Source: Microbacterium paulum (GTDB taxonomy: Bacteria; Actinomycetota; Actinomycetes; Actinomycetales; Microbacteriaceae). From it: a stretch of 64,000 nucleotides of DNA. The stretch is taken from the NCBI RefSeq assembly GCF_015707995.1, contig NZ_JAAGRY010000005.1, positions 1-64,000 of the forward strand, given 5' to 3'. This document shows, piece after piece, positions 8,389 to 16,575 of the stretch. Under the pieces are notes generated by a model, which ran no database searches, was not told the origin of the DNA, and saw nothing but the letters and a program-made list of their open reading frames with translations. How positions within the stretch are numbered: the first letter of the stretch is position 1; each line of letters opens with the position of its first letter. The position numbers and the translations under genes are program-made.

Positions 8389-9462
8389 GTGACCGAGACC
8401 GAAGAACGCTTCCCCGCGACGCGCGGCGGAGACATCCACCGCCCGTACACCGCCGCCGCAGACCGGTATGAGGGGGCGCAATTCCGTCAGGTCGGCGAGA
8501 GCGGCCTGTACCTTCCGCCACTGTCGCTCGGGCTCTGGTGGAACTTCGGCGACAACATTCCGTTCGACCGCCAGCGCGCCCTGCTGCGCCACGCGTTCGA
8601 CCGGGGCATCACGCACTTCGACCTCGCCAACAACTACGGCCCGCCGTACGGCACCGCCGAGACCAACTTCGGCCGCATGATGCGCGAAGACCTGCACCCG
8701 TACCGCGACGAGCTGATCATCTCGTCGAAGGCCGGATGGGACATGTGGCCCGGGCCCTACGGCACGTACGGCTCGCGCAAGTATCTGCTGGCGAGCGCCG
8801 AGCAGTCGCTCACCCGCATGAGCGTCGACTACGTCGACATCTTCTACTCGCACCGCTTCGACCCGGTGACGCCGCTCGAAGAGACCATCGGCGCGCTCGA
8901 CACCCTCGTGCGGCAGGGCAAAGCGCTCTACGTCGGCATCTCGTCGTACAGCGCCGAGCGCACCGTCGAGGCGAAGGCGATCGCCCGGTCGCTCGGCACC
9001 CCGCTGATCATCCACCAGCCGGCCTACTCGATCCTCAACCGGTGGATCGAAGACGGGCTCACCGGGGCGCTCCGTCAAGAGGGCATGGGCGCGATCGCGT
9101 TCACGCCGCTCGCGCAGGGCCTGCTGACCGACAAGTACCTCGGTGATGGCACGGCCGAGCGCGCGCAGAGCCGCTCGTCGCTGCCCGACGGGCGCCTCAG
9201 CGAGAACGCCCTCGCGGCGCTACGCAGCCTCGACGTCGTGGCGAAGGAGCGAGGGCAGACCCTCGCGCAGCTCGCGATCCAGTGGGTGCTGCGCGACCCG
9301 GTGGTCGCCTCGGCCCTCGTCGGCGCGTCGCGGCCCGAACAGCTCGACGAGAACCTGGCGGCCCTCGACGGCCCCGCCTTCGATGCCGAAGAGATCGAGC
9401 AGATCGACGCCGTCGCCGACTCGATCGACGTCGACCTGTGGGCGGGATCGGCGACGGCGTGA
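8389..9462 (+). CDS. YghZ/Gpr-type aldo/keto reductase (L-glyceraldehyde 3-phosphate reductase-like)
   Basis: 357 residues. Closely matches the YghZ (Gpr) branch of NADPH-dependent aldo/keto reductases that reduce short aldehydes such as L-glyceraldehyde 3-phosphate and methylglyoxal. Seen: LPPLSLGLWWNFG, HFDLANNYGPPYG with the catalytic Tyr, SSKAGWDMWPGPYG, VDYVDIFYSHR, LYVGISSYS and AFTPLAQGLLTDKYL. The GTG start follows -10 TAACCT by six bases; the intervening GGAGGG touches the start codon and is too close to be a normal Shine-Dalgarno. Its stop overlaps the ispE GTG, so the two are coupled although functionally unrelated. Confidence 0.9.
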   Translation: MTETEERFPATRGGDIHRPYTAAADRYEGAQFRQVGESGLYLPPLSLGLWWNFGDNIPFDRQRALLRHAFDRGITHFDLANNYGPPYGTAETNFGRMMREDLHPYRDELIISSKAGWDMWPGPYGTYGSRKYLLASAEQSLTRMSVDYVDIFYSHRFDPVTPLEETIGALDTLVRQGKALYVGISSYSAERTVEAKAIARSLGTPLIIHQPAYSILNRWIEDGLTGALRQEGMGAIAFTPLAQGLLTDKYLGDGTAERAQSRSSLPDGRLSENALAALRSLDVVAKERGQTLAQLAIQWVLRDPVVASALVGASRPEQLDENLAALDGPAFDAEEIEQIDAVADSIDVDLWAGSATA

Positions 9463-10388
9463 GAGAGCGCCCCGGCGACCTCCGCCGCGTGCACGCGCGG
9501 GCCCCGGGGAAGATCAACGTCTTCTTCGAGGTGGGCGACGTGCAGCCCGACGGCTATCACGATGTCGCCTCGGTGTACCAGGCGGTCTCGCTGTACGAAG
9601 ACGTCTGGGCGAGCCGCGCCGACAGCGATGCGATCACGGTCGACGGTGACGTCGACGTGTCGGGTGTGCCGTTGGATGCCTCGAACCTGGCCGTGCGCGC
9701 GGCGCGCCTGGTGGCCGATCGCCTCGGCTACACCGGAGGCATCCGACTCGAGATCCACAAGGGCGTGCCGGTCGCCGGTGGCATGGGCGGCGGTTCGGCC
9801 GACGCCGCGGCGGCGCTCGTCGCCGTGAACGAGCTGCTCGAGGGCAGGCTGACTCCGCTCGAACTACAGGGTCTCGGCGCGCGACTCGGCGCCGACGTGC
9901 CTTTCGCGGTGCTCGGCGGCACCGCCGTCGGCACGGGGCGCGGTGACGAACTGGCCACCGCTCTCGCACGCGGACGGTTCGACTGGGTGCTCGCGACGCG
10001 TTCCGAAGGCCTGTCGACGCCGGCGGTCTACGCCGAGCTCGACCGGCTGCGCGCGGGGGTCGACATCCGCCCGCGTCGCGGTGCTCCGCAGGCCGACCCG
10101 GGTGTGCTGCAGGCGCTTCGCGCGGGCAGCGCCGGTGCGCTCGCCGAGGTCGCCCGCAACGACCTGCAGCGCGCCGCCTGCTCGCTGGCGCCCGATCTCG
10201 TCGACGTGATGGGCGAGGGCGATGCGCACGGCGCCCTCACTGCGTTCGTTTCGGGCTCGGGGCCGACGGTCGCCTTCCTCGCCGATGGGGCAGAAGCGGC
10301 CGACGCCCTCGCGCGCAGCCTGCGCGGCCTCGGTCGCGAGACGTTCGTCGCGCACGGCCCGGTGCCGGGCGCGCGGATCGTTCCCTGA
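9459..10388 (+). CDS. ispE: 4-diphosphocytidyl-2-C-methyl-D-erythritol kinase
   Basis: 309 residues, a GHMP-family kinase of the MEP isoprenoid pathway that phosphorylates the 2-hydroxyl of CDP-methylerythritol. Seen: RAPGKINVFFEVG and DGYHDVASVYQAVSLY (substrate site), PVAGGMGGGSADAAAAL (ATP loop with catalytic Asp nearby), GADVPFAVLGGTAVGTGRG, and the C-terminal SGSGPTVAFL. The GTG start overlaps the preceding stop (GTGA). Confidence 0.95.
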   Translation: MRERPGDLRRVHARAPGKINVFFEVGDVQPDGYHDVASVYQAVSLYEDVWASRADSDAITVDGDVDVSGVPLDASNLAVRAARLVADRLGYTGGIRLEIHKGVPVAGGMGGGSADAAAALVAVNELLEGRLTPLELQGLGARLGADVPFAVLGGTAVGTGRGDELATALARGRFDWVLATRSEGLSTPAVYAELDRLRAGVDIRPRRGAPQADPGVLQALRAGSAGALAEVARNDLQRAACSLAPDLVDVMGEGDAHGALTAFVSGSGPTVAFLADGAEAADALARSLRGLGRETFVAHGPVPGARIVP

Positions 10389-10466
10389 CGCGTCCACCCC
10401 GAAGGTTCCGCTCGTTCGCGCAGGCCTCCGCGCGGGTATCGGCGATCCCGCGTAGCGTGGGGAAGC

Positions 10467-11780
10467 ATGACCGACCTCGCTTCGCGTTTTCACGATGCCC
10501 CGCTCGACACCGCACTGGTCGCCACGCTGAGCGCCGGGGGACTCACCCCCGCCCGGGTCGACGATGCCGACCGGGCGCAGGTCGACGCATGGCTGGGGGC
10601 CGTGGCGCGCGGCTTTCTCGACGGCGAGCCGAACGACCAGCGGCGCGAGGCGTTCTTCGACCACACGGCGTACCGGCGCAAGATCGGCGTCTACGACACG
10701 GATGCCCCGCAGCCGCTCGAACCCGTCGCGACGTTCGCGTCGTGGGGCGCCGCCCTCGCCGTGCCCGGGGGAGACCTGCCCGCGTGCGCGATCAGCGCGG
10801 TGACGGTGTCGCCCACGCACCGCCGCCGTGGCATCTTGCGCACGCTCATGGCGGGCGAGCTCCGCACCGCCGCCGAAGCCGGCTTTCCCGTCGCGGCGCT
10901 GACCGTCAGCGAATCGACGATCTACGGACGGTTCGGGTTCGGCCCCGCTGCCGCCGTCGCCGACTGGCGGCTGAACGTGCGCCGCGCCCGCTGGACCGGC
11001 CCCGCGGCGCCCGGCCGCGTCGACTTCGTCACGCGCGAGCAGGGCCGCGCTCTCGCCGAGGCGCTGCACGAGCGGGTGCGCCCGGCGTCGCCCGGCGAGC
11101 TCGACATGCCCCGCGGCCACTGGGACCGCTTCTTCGGCACCCGGCCCGACGCCGAGAAGCCCGAGCTGCTGCGCGTCGTGCAGTACGCCTCGCCTTCCGG
11201 CGAGGTCGACGGGATCGCGCTCTACACGGTCACCGAGAACGAGGACGATTTCACCGAATCGAGCCTCGGGCTGCAGGTGCTCCTCGCCGCAACCGACGCG
11301 GCGTATGCGGGGCTGTGGCGGTTCTTCCTCTCCATGGACCTCATCGGCACGATCCGCGCGCCGGGTCTCGCCGTCGACGAGCCGCTGTGGTGGATGATCG
11401 CCGACCAGCGCGCCGCGACCATCACGGTGCGCGACCACCACTACGTGCGCATCCTCGACGTGCCGGCAGCCCTCGCCGCGCGTCGCTACGACGTCGCCGA
11501 TACCGTCGCGATCGAGGTCGTCGATCCGCTCGAGATCGCCGGCGGCCCGTTCGTGCTCACCACCGACGTCGACGGGGCGGGATTCGTCGAGGTCGCCGAC
11601 GAGCCGCCGCTCGGGCTGCCGTCGCTGCGCCTGGGCATCGCCGAATTGTCGGCACTGCTGCTCGGCGGTGTGTCGGCGGTCACGCTCGCCCGCGCGGGCC
11701 GCATCGAGACCGACGACCCCGAACGCATCGCGCGGATCTTCCAGACCGTTTCGGCCCCGCGGCTGAGCTTCTGGTACTGA
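10467..11780 (+). CDS. Eis-family GNAT N-acetyltransferase
   Basis: 437 residues, much longer than a single GNAT domain and fitting the Eis (enhanced intracellular survival) three-part layout: an N-terminal GNAT with the acetyl-CoA loop TVSPTHRRRGILRTLM, a second degenerate GNAT, and a C-terminal SCP2-like domain ending RLSFWY. The YGRFGFGPA segment and the free C-terminal carboxylate are Eis hallmarks. Mycobacterial Eis acetylates many amines including aminoglycosides; the substrate here is unknown. A TAGCGT box lies eight bases before the ATG. Confidence 0.85.
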   Translation: MTDLASRFHDAPLDTALVATLSAGGLTPARVDDADRAQVDAWLGAVARGFLDGEPNDQRREAFFDHTAYRRKIGVYDTDAPQPLEPVATFASWGAALAVPGGDLPACAISAVTVSPTHRRRGILRTLMAGELRTAAEAGFPVAALTVSESTIYGRFGFGPAAAVADWRLNVRRARWTGPAAPGRVDFVTREQGRALAEALHERVRPASPGELDMPRGHWDRFFGTRPDAEKPELLRVVQYASPSGEVDGIALYTVTENEDDFTESSLGLQVLLAATDAAYAGLWRFFLSMDLIGTIRAPGLAVDEPLWWMIADQRAATITVRDHHYVRILDVPAALAARRYDVADTVAIEVVDPLEIAGGPFVLTTDVDGAGFVEVADEPPLGLPSLRLGIAELSALLLGGVSAVTLARAGRIETDDPERIARIFQTVSAPRLSFWY

Positions 11781-11827
11781 CGGGTTGTCGGCAGCCCGGC
11801 CACCTGCGGCCCGGCATCGCGCGCGGG

Positions 11828-12676
11828 TCAGTCCCAGCGCGGGTCGTCGGGGTCGGGCGAATCGGTGCCGTCGGCATCCGTCATGATCCGTGACGCACCG
11901 ATCCATGCGGTGAGGTCGTCTCCCGCGAACACGTGCGGCGCCGGCAGGCCGAGCAGAGCGGGGTGTCGCGCGATGTCGAGCGGGCGGTCGCTCGCGAACG
12001 CGACGACGTTGCCGAGCGGCCCGTCCTCGTCGTGCGGGTCGAACTCGAGCACGACCGCGACGTGCGCGAACACCGCTCGGAGCGTCTCGGCCTGACGGCG
12101 CGAGTACTCGAACGGATGCCCGTCGAGCAGGTTGACCGCGACGACGCCGCCCGGCGCCGAACGCGCAGCGACACGGGTGTAGAACTCCCTGCTCGCCACC
12201 CGGTGGCGAATGACCGCGGCATCCCAGAGATCGACGACGGTGAACTGCGCGCCGGTCCAGTCGGCCGCCTCGGGGGATTCTGCGACGTTGCGGGCGTCGC
12301 CGAAGATCGCGCGCACGTTCGCCGCTGCGGGGAGGGGGAGCGCCGTCAGCACGGCGGAGTAGAGGTCGCGTTCGAACTCGACCACGAGCTGGCGCGAACC
12401 GGTGCGCGTCGCCTCGACGTAGCGCGCCAGGGTGAGCGCGCCGGCGCCCAGGTGCACCGTGAACAGCCGCGCGCCCGCCGGCGCGGCGGCGTCGATGGCC
12501 CGCGCGATGTGGCGCACGTAGCCGTAGGCGAGGCGGGTGGGGTCGCTGGCCGTGACGATCGACTGGGGGACGCCGCCGACGCGCAATTCGTATTGGTGGG
12601 GGCGTCGCCAGGACCGCAGCAGCACGGCGTCGCGGTCGCCGAGCGGGAGCGAGAAGACGCGGCGACGGAGCGGCAC
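11828..12676 (-). CDS. spermidine synthase-fold SAM-dependent protein
   Basis: 282 residues. A Rossmann methyltransferase fold of the spermidine-synthase type: FTVHLGAGALTLARYV (SAM loop), VVEFERDLYSAV (acidic residue after strand 2), FGDARN (strand 3-4) and TVVDLWDAAV. True spermidine synthases have a DxAY-type active-site tyrosine that I do not see, so polyamine synthesis is uncertain. The start is a GTG set by -10 TAGGCT (12688-12683) six bases upstream. It stands alone between two plus-strand genes and converges with the Eis-like gene. Confidence 0.7.
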   Translation of the reverse strand: MPLRRRVFSLPLGDRDAVLLRSWRRPHQYELRVGGVPQSIVTASDPTRLAYGYVRHIARAIDAAAPAGARLFTVHLGAGALTLARYVEATRTGSRQLVVEFERDLYSAVLTALPLPAAANVRAIFGDARNVAESPEAADWTGAQFTVVDLWDAAVIRHRVASREFYTRVAARSAPGGVVAVNLLDGHPFEYSRRQAETLRAVFAHVAVVLEFDPHDEDGPLGNVVAFASDRPLDIARHPALLGLPAPHVFAGDDLTAWIGASRIMTDADGTDSPDPDDPRWD

Positions 12677-12749
12677 CCGACCAGCCTAAAGGGGTGCCGA
12701 CGCCGCGGAGCGCAGAGCATCGTGCAGACCCGCGTAGCCTGGAGCAGAC

Positions 12750-14564
12750 ATGGCACACCTTCTGGGCGGCGAAAGCCTCCACCTCGAATACCCCACCAAG
12801 GTCGTCTTCGACTCGGTGTCGATCGGCGTCGACGAGGGCGACCGCATCGGCATCGTCGGTCGCAACGGCGACGGCAAGTCCTCGCTCATGGCGATGCTCT
12901 CGGGGCGGATCGAACCCGACTCCGGGCGCGTCACGGTGCGAGGCGGCGTGCGCGTCGGCGTGCTCGACCAGGCCGACGTCTTGGACGACGACGACACCGT
13001 CGGCCACGCGATCGTCGGCGACACCCCCGAGTACGAGTGGGCCGGCTCCGCGCAGACGCGCGAAGTGATCGCCGGGCTCGTCGCGGACCTGCCGTGGGAT
13101 GCCACGCTCGGCACCCTCTCGGGTGGTCAGCGCCGGCGCGTCGCCCTCGCGCGCCTCCTCGCCGGCGACTGGGACGTGCTGGCCCTCGACGAACCGACCA
13201 ACCACCTCGACGTCGAGGCTGTCGCGTGGCTCGCCGATCATCTCAAGAAGCGGTGGGCCAAGGCATCCGGTGCTCTTCTCGTCGTGACGCACGACCGTTG
13301 GTTCCTCGATGAGGTGTGCACGACGACGTGGGAGGTGCACGACCGCATCGTCGAGCCCTTCGAGGGCGGCTACGCGGCCTACATCCTGCAGCGCGTCGAG
13401 CGCGACCGGCAGTCGGCCGTGATCGAACAGCGCCGCAAGAACCTCGCCACGAAAGAGCTCGCGTGGCTCCGCCGTGGCGCGCCCGCCCGCACGGCCAAGC
13501 CGAAATTCCGCATCGAGGCGGCGAACGCGCTCATCGAAGACGTTCCCGAGATCCGCGACAAGGTGTCGCTGCAGTCGCTCGCGGTCACGCGCCTCGGCAA
13601 AGACGTCGTCGACCTGCTCGACGCGGACGTCGCCTATGACGGGCGCGACGTGCTGCAGGACGTCGAATGGCGGATCGCGCCGGGGGAGCGCACCGGCATT
13701 CTCGGTGTCAACGGGGCCGGCAAGTCGACGCTGCTCGGCCTCGTCGCGGGGACCGTCGAACCGACCAGCGGCCGGGTCAAGCGCGGCAAGACGGTGAAGG
13801 TCGCGACCCTCACGCAGCGCATGGACGAACTCGACGAGCACCTGAACGACCCGGTGCGCGTCGTCATCTCGGGCCTGCGCACGAGCTACACGATCGGCAC
13901 GGGCGCGAAGGCGGCCGAACTCACGCCGGGGCAGTTGCTCGAGCGCATGGGGTTCAGCTCGGCGCAGCTCTCGACGCCCGTGAAAGACCTCTCAGGTGGG
14001 CAGCAGCGACGGCTGCAGCTGCTCCTCATCCTGCTCGATCAGCCGAACGTGCTGATCCTCGACGAGCCGACCAACGACCTCGACACCGACATGCTCTCGG
14101 CGATCGAAGACCTGCTCGACTCGTGGGCCGGCACACTGCTGGTCGTCAGCCACGACCGGTACTTCCTCGAGCGCGTCACCGATCAGCAGTACGCCGTGCT
14201 CGGCGGACGCCTGCGGCATCTGCCGGGGGGCATCGACGAATACCTGCGGCTGCGCGAGCACGAGCGTGCCGTCTCGGCCGCGGGCGGCGCAACGGGCACT
14301 CCGGCGGCGCCGGGCGCCCAGGCATCCGCCGCGCCGGCGCTCGCGGGCGCCGACCTGCGCGCCGCGCAGAAAGAGCTCGCGGCGGCCGAGCGTCGCATCG
14401 AGAAGCTGACGGCGCAGGCGGATGCCGCGCGCACGGCCCTCGCCGAGCACGACCAAGCCGACTACGTGGGCCTCGGCGAGAAGATGGCGAAGATCGGCGA
14501 GCTCGACGCCGAGGTCGCCGCCCTCGAAGAACGCTGGTTCGCCCTCACCGACCTGATCGGCTGA
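12750..14564 (+). CDS. ABC-F family ATPase (translation factor type)
   Basis: 604 residues with two ABC domains and no membrane segment. Domain 1: Walker A GRNGDGKSS, signature LSGGQRRRVALARLL, Walker B LALDEPTNHLD. Domain 2: GVNGAGKSTLLG, LSGGQQRRLQLLLI and LILDEPTNDLD. A linker around KTTWEVHDR-like residues separates them. The C-terminus, after an Ala-rich stretch, has a predicted coiled coil with heptads around AAERRIEKLTAQADAA, as in Uup. ABC-F proteins act on ribosomes or give antibiotic protection; the layout is Uup-like. TAGCCT occurs nine bases before the ATG with GGAG between. Confidence 0.9.
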   Translation: MAHLLGGESLHLEYPTKVVFDSVSIGVDEGDRIGIVGRNGDGKSSLMAMLSGRIEPDSGRVTVRGGVRVGVLDQADVLDDDDTVGHAIVGDTPEYEWAGSAQTREVIAGLVADLPWDATLGTLSGGQRRRVALARLLAGDWDVLALDEPTNHLDVEAVAWLADHLKKRWAKASGALLVVTHDRWFLDEVCTTTWEVHDRIVEPFEGGYAAYILQRVERDRQSAVIEQRRKNLATKELAWLRRGAPARTAKPKFRIEAANALIEDVPEIRDKVSLQSLAVTRLGKDVVDLLDADVAYDGRDVLQDVEWRIAPGERTGILGVNGAGKSTLLGLVAGTVEPTSGRVKRGKTVKVATLTQRMDELDEHLNDPVRVVISGLRTSYTIGTGAKAAELTPGQLLERMGFSSAQLSTPVKDLSGGQQRRLQLLLILLDQPNVLILDEPTNDLDTDMLSAIEDLLDSWAGTLLVVSHDRYFLERVTDQQYAVLGGRLRHLPGGIDEYLRLREHERAVSAAGGATGTPAAPGAQASAAPALAGADLRAAQKELAAAERRIEKLTAQADAARTALAEHDQADYVGLGEKMAKIGELDAEVAALEERWFALTDLIG

Positions 14565-14595
14565 CGTGCGGGTGCGCCGTGCCTAGGCTGGAGGG

Positions 14596-15843
14596 GTGAC
14601 TGTCACCACCCGCCGCCTGCTCGACCTCACGATCGACGACCACACCCTCACCGTGCCGCTCGTCTGGGGTGACGACGCCGACACGCGCACGATCGACGTG
14701 CACGCCGCCGTCGTGACCCGCGAGGGCGGCGAGAACCTGCCCTACCTGCTGTTCCTGCAGGGTGGCCCAGGGTTCGAGGCGCCCGCCCCCTTCCACGCGC
14801 CGACGGCGCCCAGCTGGCTCGACGGTGCGCTCGCGCACTACCGGGTCGTGCTGCTCGATCAGCGCGGCACCGGGGCATCCACGCCGTTCGGCGACGTCGA
14901 TCTCGACCGCGGGGCGGAGGGCATCGCCGAGTACGTCACTCATCTGCGCGCAGACGCGATCGTCGAAGACGCCGAGGCGCTTCGCGAAAGCCTGGGCGCG
15001 GCGCGCTGGAGCGTGCTCGGCCAGTCGTTCGGCGGCTTCACGATCCTCCGCTACCTGAGCGTGCACGCCGACTCTCTCGGCGAGGTCTACATCACCGGCG
15101 GACTGAGCGCCGTGGCTCGGCACCCCGACGAGGTCTACGCGCTGACGTACGACAAGATGCGGGATGCCTCGGAGCAGTACTACCGGCGCTTCCCGGGCCA
15201 CCGCGACGCGATGCGCGCGCGGCTCGACCTGGCGGCATCCGGCGGCATCGTGCTGCCGACCGGCGAGGTCGTGTCGGTGTCGCGGCTGCGCTCACTCGGC
15301 ATGCTCCTCGGCACGAACGACGGCTGGCAGGCGCTGCACGCGCTGCTCGAGACCGACCCTCGCACGAACGCCTTCCGCTACGATCTCGCGGCCGCCCTGC
15401 CCTTCTCGGCGCGGAACCCGCTGTACTACCTCTTCCACGAGTCGAGCTACGCCGACGGTTTCGCGACCCGCTGGGCCGCCGATCGCGTCGAGCCGCAGGA
15501 CTTCCGCGACGACCAGACCCTCCTCACCGGCGAGCACGCGCGTCGCGACTGGCTCGACACGGTGCCCGGGCTCGCGCCCTGGAAAAACGCCGCGCTGCGC
15601 GTCGCCGACACCGAGTGGCCGCGGCTCTACGACGCCGCCGCACTCGAGGCATCCGGTGCCCGCGGCGCGGCCGCCGTCTACGTCAATGACGTGTACGTGC
15701 CCGTCGAGTTCTCTCTCGAGACCGTGCGGCTCCTTCCCGGCGTCACCCCGTGGATCACGAGCGAGCACGAGCACAACGGCCTGCGCGCCGGCGACGTGCT
15801 GCCGCGCCTCATCGACCTCGCCCACGGCCGTCGCGTGCGCTGA
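14596..15843 (+). CDS. alpha/beta hydrolase, prolyl aminopeptidase family (S33)
   Basis: 415 residues. Serine hydrolase that should release N-terminal proline. Seen: the oxyanion-hole segment FLQGGPGFEAP (HGGPG variant with Gln), LDQRGTGASTPFG, and the nucleophile elbow GQSFGGF with Ser144; the His is in the C-terminal EHEHNGL. GTG start six bases after -10 TAGGCT (14584-14589), so probably leaderless. A short CCCCC-GTTC-GGGGG hairpin (15857-15870) follows. Confidence 0.88.
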   Translation: MTVTTRRLLDLTIDDHTLTVPLVWGDDADTRTIDVHAAVVTREGGENLPYLLFLQGGPGFEAPAPFHAPTAPSWLDGALAHYRVVLLDQRGTGASTPFGDVDLDRGAEGIAEYVTHLRADAIVEDAEALRESLGAARWSVLGQSFGGFTILRYLSVHADSLGEVYITGGLSAVARHPDEVYALTYDKMRDASEQYYRRFPGHRDAMRARLDLAASGGIVLPTGEVVSVSRLRSLGMLLGTNDGWQALHALLETDPRTNAFRYDLAAALPFSARNPLYYLFHESSYADGFATRWAADRVEPQDFRDDQTLLTGEHARRDWLDTVPGLAPWKNAALRVADTEWPRLYDAAALEASGARGAAAVYVNDVYVPVEFSLETVRLLPGVTPWITSEHEHNGLRAGDVLPRLIDLAHGRRVR

Positions 15844-15928
15844 GCCTGCGCGCTTTCCCCCGTTCGGGGGTCGCTTGGCGCCGTTATCGCCCGCGAGTTC
15901 CGGCGCGAGCCGCCCCGCGAACCCGGGC

Positions 15929-16426
15929 TCAGGCGTCGAAGCCCAGCGAGAGCTTGCGCAGCAGCCCTGCGAGGCGTTCGCGGTCGGCGCGCGCGAGCAC
16001 GCCCAGCAGCACGGCCTCGGCATCGACGAGGCGCGTGATCGCGGCGTCCACCCGCGTCTTGCCGTCGTCGGTCAGAGTCACCAGCACGCTGCGACCGTCG
16101 GCGGGGTCGGCCTCCCGCCGCACGAGCCGGCGCCCGACGAGGCGATCGATGCGGTTGGTCATCGTGCCGCTCGAGACGAGCGTCTGCTGCAGCAGCTGCT
16201 TGGGGCTCAGCTGATACGGCTCACCCGCGCGGCGGAGTGCCGAGAGCACATCCCACTCCCACGGCTCGAGATCGCTGCGGCGGAACGCCTCGCGGCGGGC
16301 CCGGTCGAGGTGCCGAGACAGCCGATCCACGCGCGAGAGCACCTCGAGCGGCGAGAAGTCGAGGTCGGGGCGCTGGGTGACCCATGCGCCCACGATGCGG
16401 TCGACTTCGTCGTGCTCGGTGGCCAT
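15929..16426 (-). CDS. MarR family transcriptional regulator
   Basis: 165 residues with the winged-helix MarR core: RSDLEPWEWDVLSALRRAG, recognition helix region SSGTMTNRIDRLVGR and the wing RREADPADGRSVLVTLT. The ATG is fixed by a -10 box GATAAT (minus strand, 16438-16433) six bases before it. It is divergent from oleate hydratase with 149 bases between, the usual arrangement for a local regulator sensing a lipid or phenolic ligand. The target is inferred from position. Confidence 0.9.
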   Translation of the reverse strand: MATEHDEVDRIVGAWVTQRPDLDFSPLEVLSRVDRLSRHLDRARREAFRRSDLEPWEWDVLSALRRAGEPYQLSPKQLLQQTLVSSGTMTNRIDRLVGRRLVRREADPADGRSVLVTLTDDGKTRVDAAITRLVDAEAVLLGVLARADRERLAGLLRKLSLGFDA

Positions 16427-16467
16427 GGACCCATTATCGCGGGTCGTTCGCCGAGCCCGTCGTGCAC

Positions 16468-16496
16468 TTGATCGAGGGGGCGACCGGTTTTAGCGT
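16468..16496 (+). promoter_or_regulatory. promoter of oleate hydratase gene
   Basis: TTGATC (16468-16473), a 17-base spacer and TAGCGT (16491-16496), giving a start near 16503 and a leader of about 73 bases. It is the best-looking -35/-10 pair in the window and lies where the divergent MarR could act. Confidence 0.6.
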
Positions 16497-16575
16497 CGGC
16501 AGTGCGGCACGGATGCCACGGGGCACGATGGTCCGCAGCCGTGTCGCTTCTGTCACAACGATCGGGAGGACGCGC

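Noticed and set aside
11828-12676. Calling this gene speE (spermidine synthase)
   Set aside because: Only the SAM-binding Rossmann core is clear; the polyamine-site residues are not seen and no speD or related gene is adjacent.
9864-13841. Very long open frame on the minus strand opposite ispE, the Eis-like gene and the ABC-F gene
   Set aside because: Composition is Arg/Asp/Gly/His-rich without domains, and the opposite strand has recognised genes. High GC alone removes stops from antisense frames.
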